A stretch of DNA of 64,000 nt. Origin: Chryseobacterium joostei (GTDB lineage: Bacteria; Bacteroidota; Bacteroidia; Flavobacteriales; Weeksellaceae). The notes beneath the pieces are model-generated. The model ran no database searches. It was not told where the DNA came from and saw only the letters and a list, made by a program, of their open reading frames with translations. The position numbers and the translations under genes were made by a program. Each line of letters starts with the position of its first letter. The stretch's first letter is position 1. Positions 62,701-64,000 of the stretch are shown piece after piece. The stretch is taken from NCBI RefSeq assembly GCF_003815775.1, contig NZ_CP033926.1:2666001-2730000 (forward strand), written 5' to 3'.

Positions 62701-63072
62701 TCTAATATATTTACAGGACTATCAAGAGGACTTCATACAGTATATGTATTAGGCTCTGATGGTTGTCGTTATATTACCAAGGAATTTTTAGTCATTAATC
62801 TTATCAATACAATTACGCCTAATGGAGATGGCATCAATGATGTTCTTAATTATTCTGAATTAAGAATAAAACAAGACGTGTCTATAGAGGTTGCAGACCG
62901 ATACGGAGCCTCTGTTTATAAGTCTTCAGATAAAAATTATATTTGGGATGGAAGATCAAACGGAAGAAATCTTCCCACAGGAACATATTGGTATGTAATA
63001 AGATGGATTGAGCCAGATTCAAAATTACAAGTTTCTTACTCAGGATGGCTTTTAATTAAAAATCGAGAGTAA
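59725..63072 (+). CDS. T9SS type B sorting-domain surface protein with IgGFc-binding-type N-terminus
   Basis: A 1115-residue secreted protein. A signal peptide (KKFLLAICTFICLIVNAQ) precedes an IgGFc-binding-like N-terminal region (about 20-460) with GVTATEDNTTVTLSGY, KGKSYILDV and GAKLVANKPVSVTNGN. Middle repeats contain NICDENLDG and DICDNDLNGSESVNLNDY, calcium-binding-like Asp/Asn loops in beta domains. The C-terminus (about 1030-1115), TITPNGDGINDVLNYSEL to SYSGWLLIKNRE, is the type B (CHU_C/gliding-motility-associated) sorting signal for type IX secretion. It is followed by a paralogue 78 bases later. Adhesion is plausible but not shown. Confidence 0.9.
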   Translation: MKKFLLAICTFICLIVNAQLDTEHWFAPMSASSLQGNTPPQCYLYLSTNETTPFSVQVSNNNIVFSTVQISKGNPVQLTVPSTYMIASTMNNLFTQNTMGLHVKGSKKFFANFRFSVPQQAEIITSKGMAGVGKTFFIGTAPTTSPKDYVNSTVGVTATEDNTTVTLSGYSANIVFADGSVMPSRTFTINKGKSYILDVNSDMGGVNNRRGLLGAKLVANKPVSVTNGNFNGLYTTQNSTNVDILMDQAVPTERLGKDFVMVKGNGPNTVGMEKALIVATENNTTLIINGNPLPGVNLNAGEYRMIEATSYINQGNGNYNMNISASKNVYVYQLLAGASGSTVYQTGGMNFIPPLSCFLPKEINEIGLINMIGSTAYNTKLNIITQTGATVTVNGNPVTGFAPVNGNPNWVTYSMPNVTGNVTVTSTKPVTAGIAAGNGAVGYGGYFAGFSSIPVISKTGDCYNGVLLEVDPGHDAYKWYLNGVEIPGATTPTINPDLYGSGIYTCYITKTGCESRMTAEYDYTVCPPITTTTYDIGSCNTKVITPTFTSSSQTVIPANTSIIVQPTNGTVAISPTTGQITYTPNAGITADITDTFTYYIQGNGTPAAFEYFNIVVNTHVLQNTNDSMFSCASANGNGTFNLKNANVTPDTSATVAYFTNANLTGPIATPTAYSGPSGTVYANVTSIYGCSKVSTITLSTYPTPNINTSTFNGNICDENLDGIVNVNFNDVTPQIVANSANFTVKYYLNQTDANAGNNNTLPTNWTYTASTTVYIRVTANVGDCPPALGQINFTIGNKIPLITNNAKTDICDNDLNGSESVNLNDYKALFTIDPAVVVSFYTSLANAQAGTNPIAASQVITYTGVFYVRFQSSTGCPDTGVLTLTLKSPKKSSTLHDQIICSNEKILLDAGPGFSSYLWSNGATAQTIIANAGSYYVDLGFNGCVYRQQVNVTTAQSPTITRIDVSGTTATVHVTGGTPPYKYSLNGLDYQPSNIFTGLSRGLHTVYVLGSDGCRYITKEFLVINLINTITPNGDGINDVLNYSELRIKQDVSIEVADRYGASVYKSSDKNYIWDGRSNGRNLPTGTYWYVIRWIEPDSKLQVSYSGWLLIKNRE

Positions 63073-63120
63073 TTTTTAACATTTGTTTGTAATTTATTAA
63101 AGGTATTTGATTTTTTATTT

Positions 63121-63128
63121 TAATTTTG
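63121..63128 (+). promoter_or_regulatory. Promoter -7 element of the second T9SS-type gene
   Basis: TAATTTTG, 22 bases before the ATG at 63151. Confidence 0.4.
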
Positions 63129-63150
63129 TAGAAATCCTAATTCCATACAC

Positions 63151-64000
63151 ATGAAAAGATTTCTACTCAGTTTGGTGTTACTTTTTTTATCAATTAATAC
63201 CCTCTTTGCGCAAAGGGATACTGAACATTGGATAGCCCCTTACTACACAGCTCCCTCTGTAGGGGACTTTGAGAACAGGCTATATCTATCCACAGATTCC
63301 ACAACCCCCTTTCCTGTACAAGTATTTAATAATAATAACGTTCTTACAACGGTTACCATCAGTAAAGGAAACCCGCAGACTGTTGATGTAGATGCATCTA
63401 TTATCTCTGCTAATGCGACTACACAAGCCTTTAATGTAGTCAGCAAAGGGCTTTATCTAAAAGGAGAGAAGCCTTTTTACTGTAGTTTAAGATTGGCACA
63501 ATCTGTACACGGTGAAATTATTACCAGTAAAGGAAAAGCCGGAATTGGTAAACAATTTTATGTAGCTGCCAGTCCCAATACAGACCTTAATAGCCTTTAT
63601 AACTTTACAGCAGGGATTATGGCTACTGAAAACAATACCAGTGTAACAGTATCATGGAATACTCCGGGACTTGTATTCACTAACGGAACACCTCCCGGAA
63701 ACACACATTCATTTGTTTTAAATAAAGGACAATCTTTCATTTTTACCGGAAGTGGATCTACCGCTGCTAATAAGAACGGATTTATAGGCGCCAAGGTGGT
63801 TGCAGACAAACCTGTTACCCTTACCAATGGTAGTTGTAATGGTAACTTCTCAACACCTACAAGTGGCTCTGACCCTATTCTTGATCAGTCTGTTCCTGTT
63901 GATAGACTTGGAAACACTTTTGCCATGGTAAAAACAAGATCTACCAATCCTTCACTTAATATGGAGGGAGGACTTATTATTGCAACTGAAGACAATACTG
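63151..64000 (+). CDS. Paralogous surface protein with IgGFc-binding-type N-terminus (partial, cut by the window end)
   Basis: The first 283 residues of a protein paralogous to the preceding one. The signal peptide is KRFLLSLVLLFLSINTLFAQ; shared parts include RDTEHWIAP (DTEHWFAP in the first copy), ISKGNPQTV, GEIITSKGKAGIGKQFYV, ATENNTSVTVSW and GAKVVADKPVTLTNGS. The C-terminus lies outside the window, so a T9SS sorting signal is expected but not seen. Tandem duplication with divergence is likely. Confidence 0.88.
   Translation, partial: MKRFLLSLVLLFLSINTLFAQRDTEHWIAPYYTAPSVGDFENRLYLSTDSTTPFPVQVFNNNNVLTTVTISKGNPQTVDVDASIISANATTQAFNVVSKGLYLKGEKPFYCSLRLAQSVHGEIITSKGKAGIGKQFYVAASPNTDLNSLYNFTAGIMATENNTSVTVSWNTPGLVFTNGTPPGNTHSFVLNKGQSFIFTGSGSTAANKNGFIGAKVVADKPVTLTNGSCNGNFSTPTSGSDPILDQSVPVDRLGNTFAMVKTRSTNPSLNMEGGLIIATEDNT

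Overview
The window reads as a chromosomal segment of a Flavobacteriia bacterium of the Weeksellaceae, most likely Chryseobacterium or a close relative. The evidence is low GC, about two dozen start-proximal matches to the Bacteroidota promoter -7 element TAnnTTTG (often TATCTTTG), few purine-rich ribosome binding sites, bacillithiol and LPS/Kdo genes, and two type IX secretion (T9SS) type B cargo proteins. No phage, IS, CRISPR or rRNA was seen. Most of the window is core genome with short accessory pockets. The genus call is inference; protein family names come from recognised motifs, not searches.

Layout. 0.2-5 kb: an SDR reductase, the minus-strand run nusB / DUF1573 lipoprotein / yajC ending in a very GC-rich hairpin, a divergent ABC exporter and a DUF3276 (PUR-type) nucleic-acid-binding protein. 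5.1-10.6 kb: a 1681-residue DUF4132 protein preceded by a small partner gene. 11 kb: tRNA-His and bshB1. 11.9-17.8 kb: the energy-transduction run exbB-exbD-exbD-tonB, then (after an internal hairpin) a small membrane protein, a PstS-like lipoprotein and a large TPR protein. 18-27 kb: leuS, an envelope glycan group (acyltransferase, GT2, unknown, waaA), DUF1648, an NlpC/P60 peptidase and an O-methyltransferase. 27.3-27.9 kb: two small genes, one a cysteine-rich bacteriocin-like peptide. 28-36 kb: OmpA-like lipoprotein, tilS, DsbD-type reductase, a lone second ExbD, an alpha/beta hydrolase, a patatin and a DHH phosphoesterase.

36-47.5 kb: rpmH, an FtsE-type ATPase, trmN6-type methyltransferase, an NtrY-like kinase, ribE, pdxA, the run DUF177-rpmF-accB-accC, a YdcF protein, a MACPF-domain lipoprotein and rocD. 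47.5-55 kb: eight tightly packed sugar-polymer genes (four GT2, one GT4, two CgeB-like, one polysaccharide deacetylase), probably for LPS core or a surface glycan. 55-64 kb: gltX, accA, an exported protein, tsf, and two tandem T9SS proteins with IgGFc-binding-type N-termini, the second cut by the window end.

How it fits together. Much of the window serves the envelope: TonB/ExbBD energises outer-membrane uptake, waaA and the glycosyltransferases build surface glycan, accABC feeds fatty acids, YajC assists Sec, and T9SS cargo goes to the surface. The strongest leads for new biology are the knottin-patterned peptide at 27334-27492 with the operator-rich small gene beside it, the MACPF lipoprotein at 44882-45913 with a paired direct repeat in its promoter, and the DUF4132 two-gene unit.
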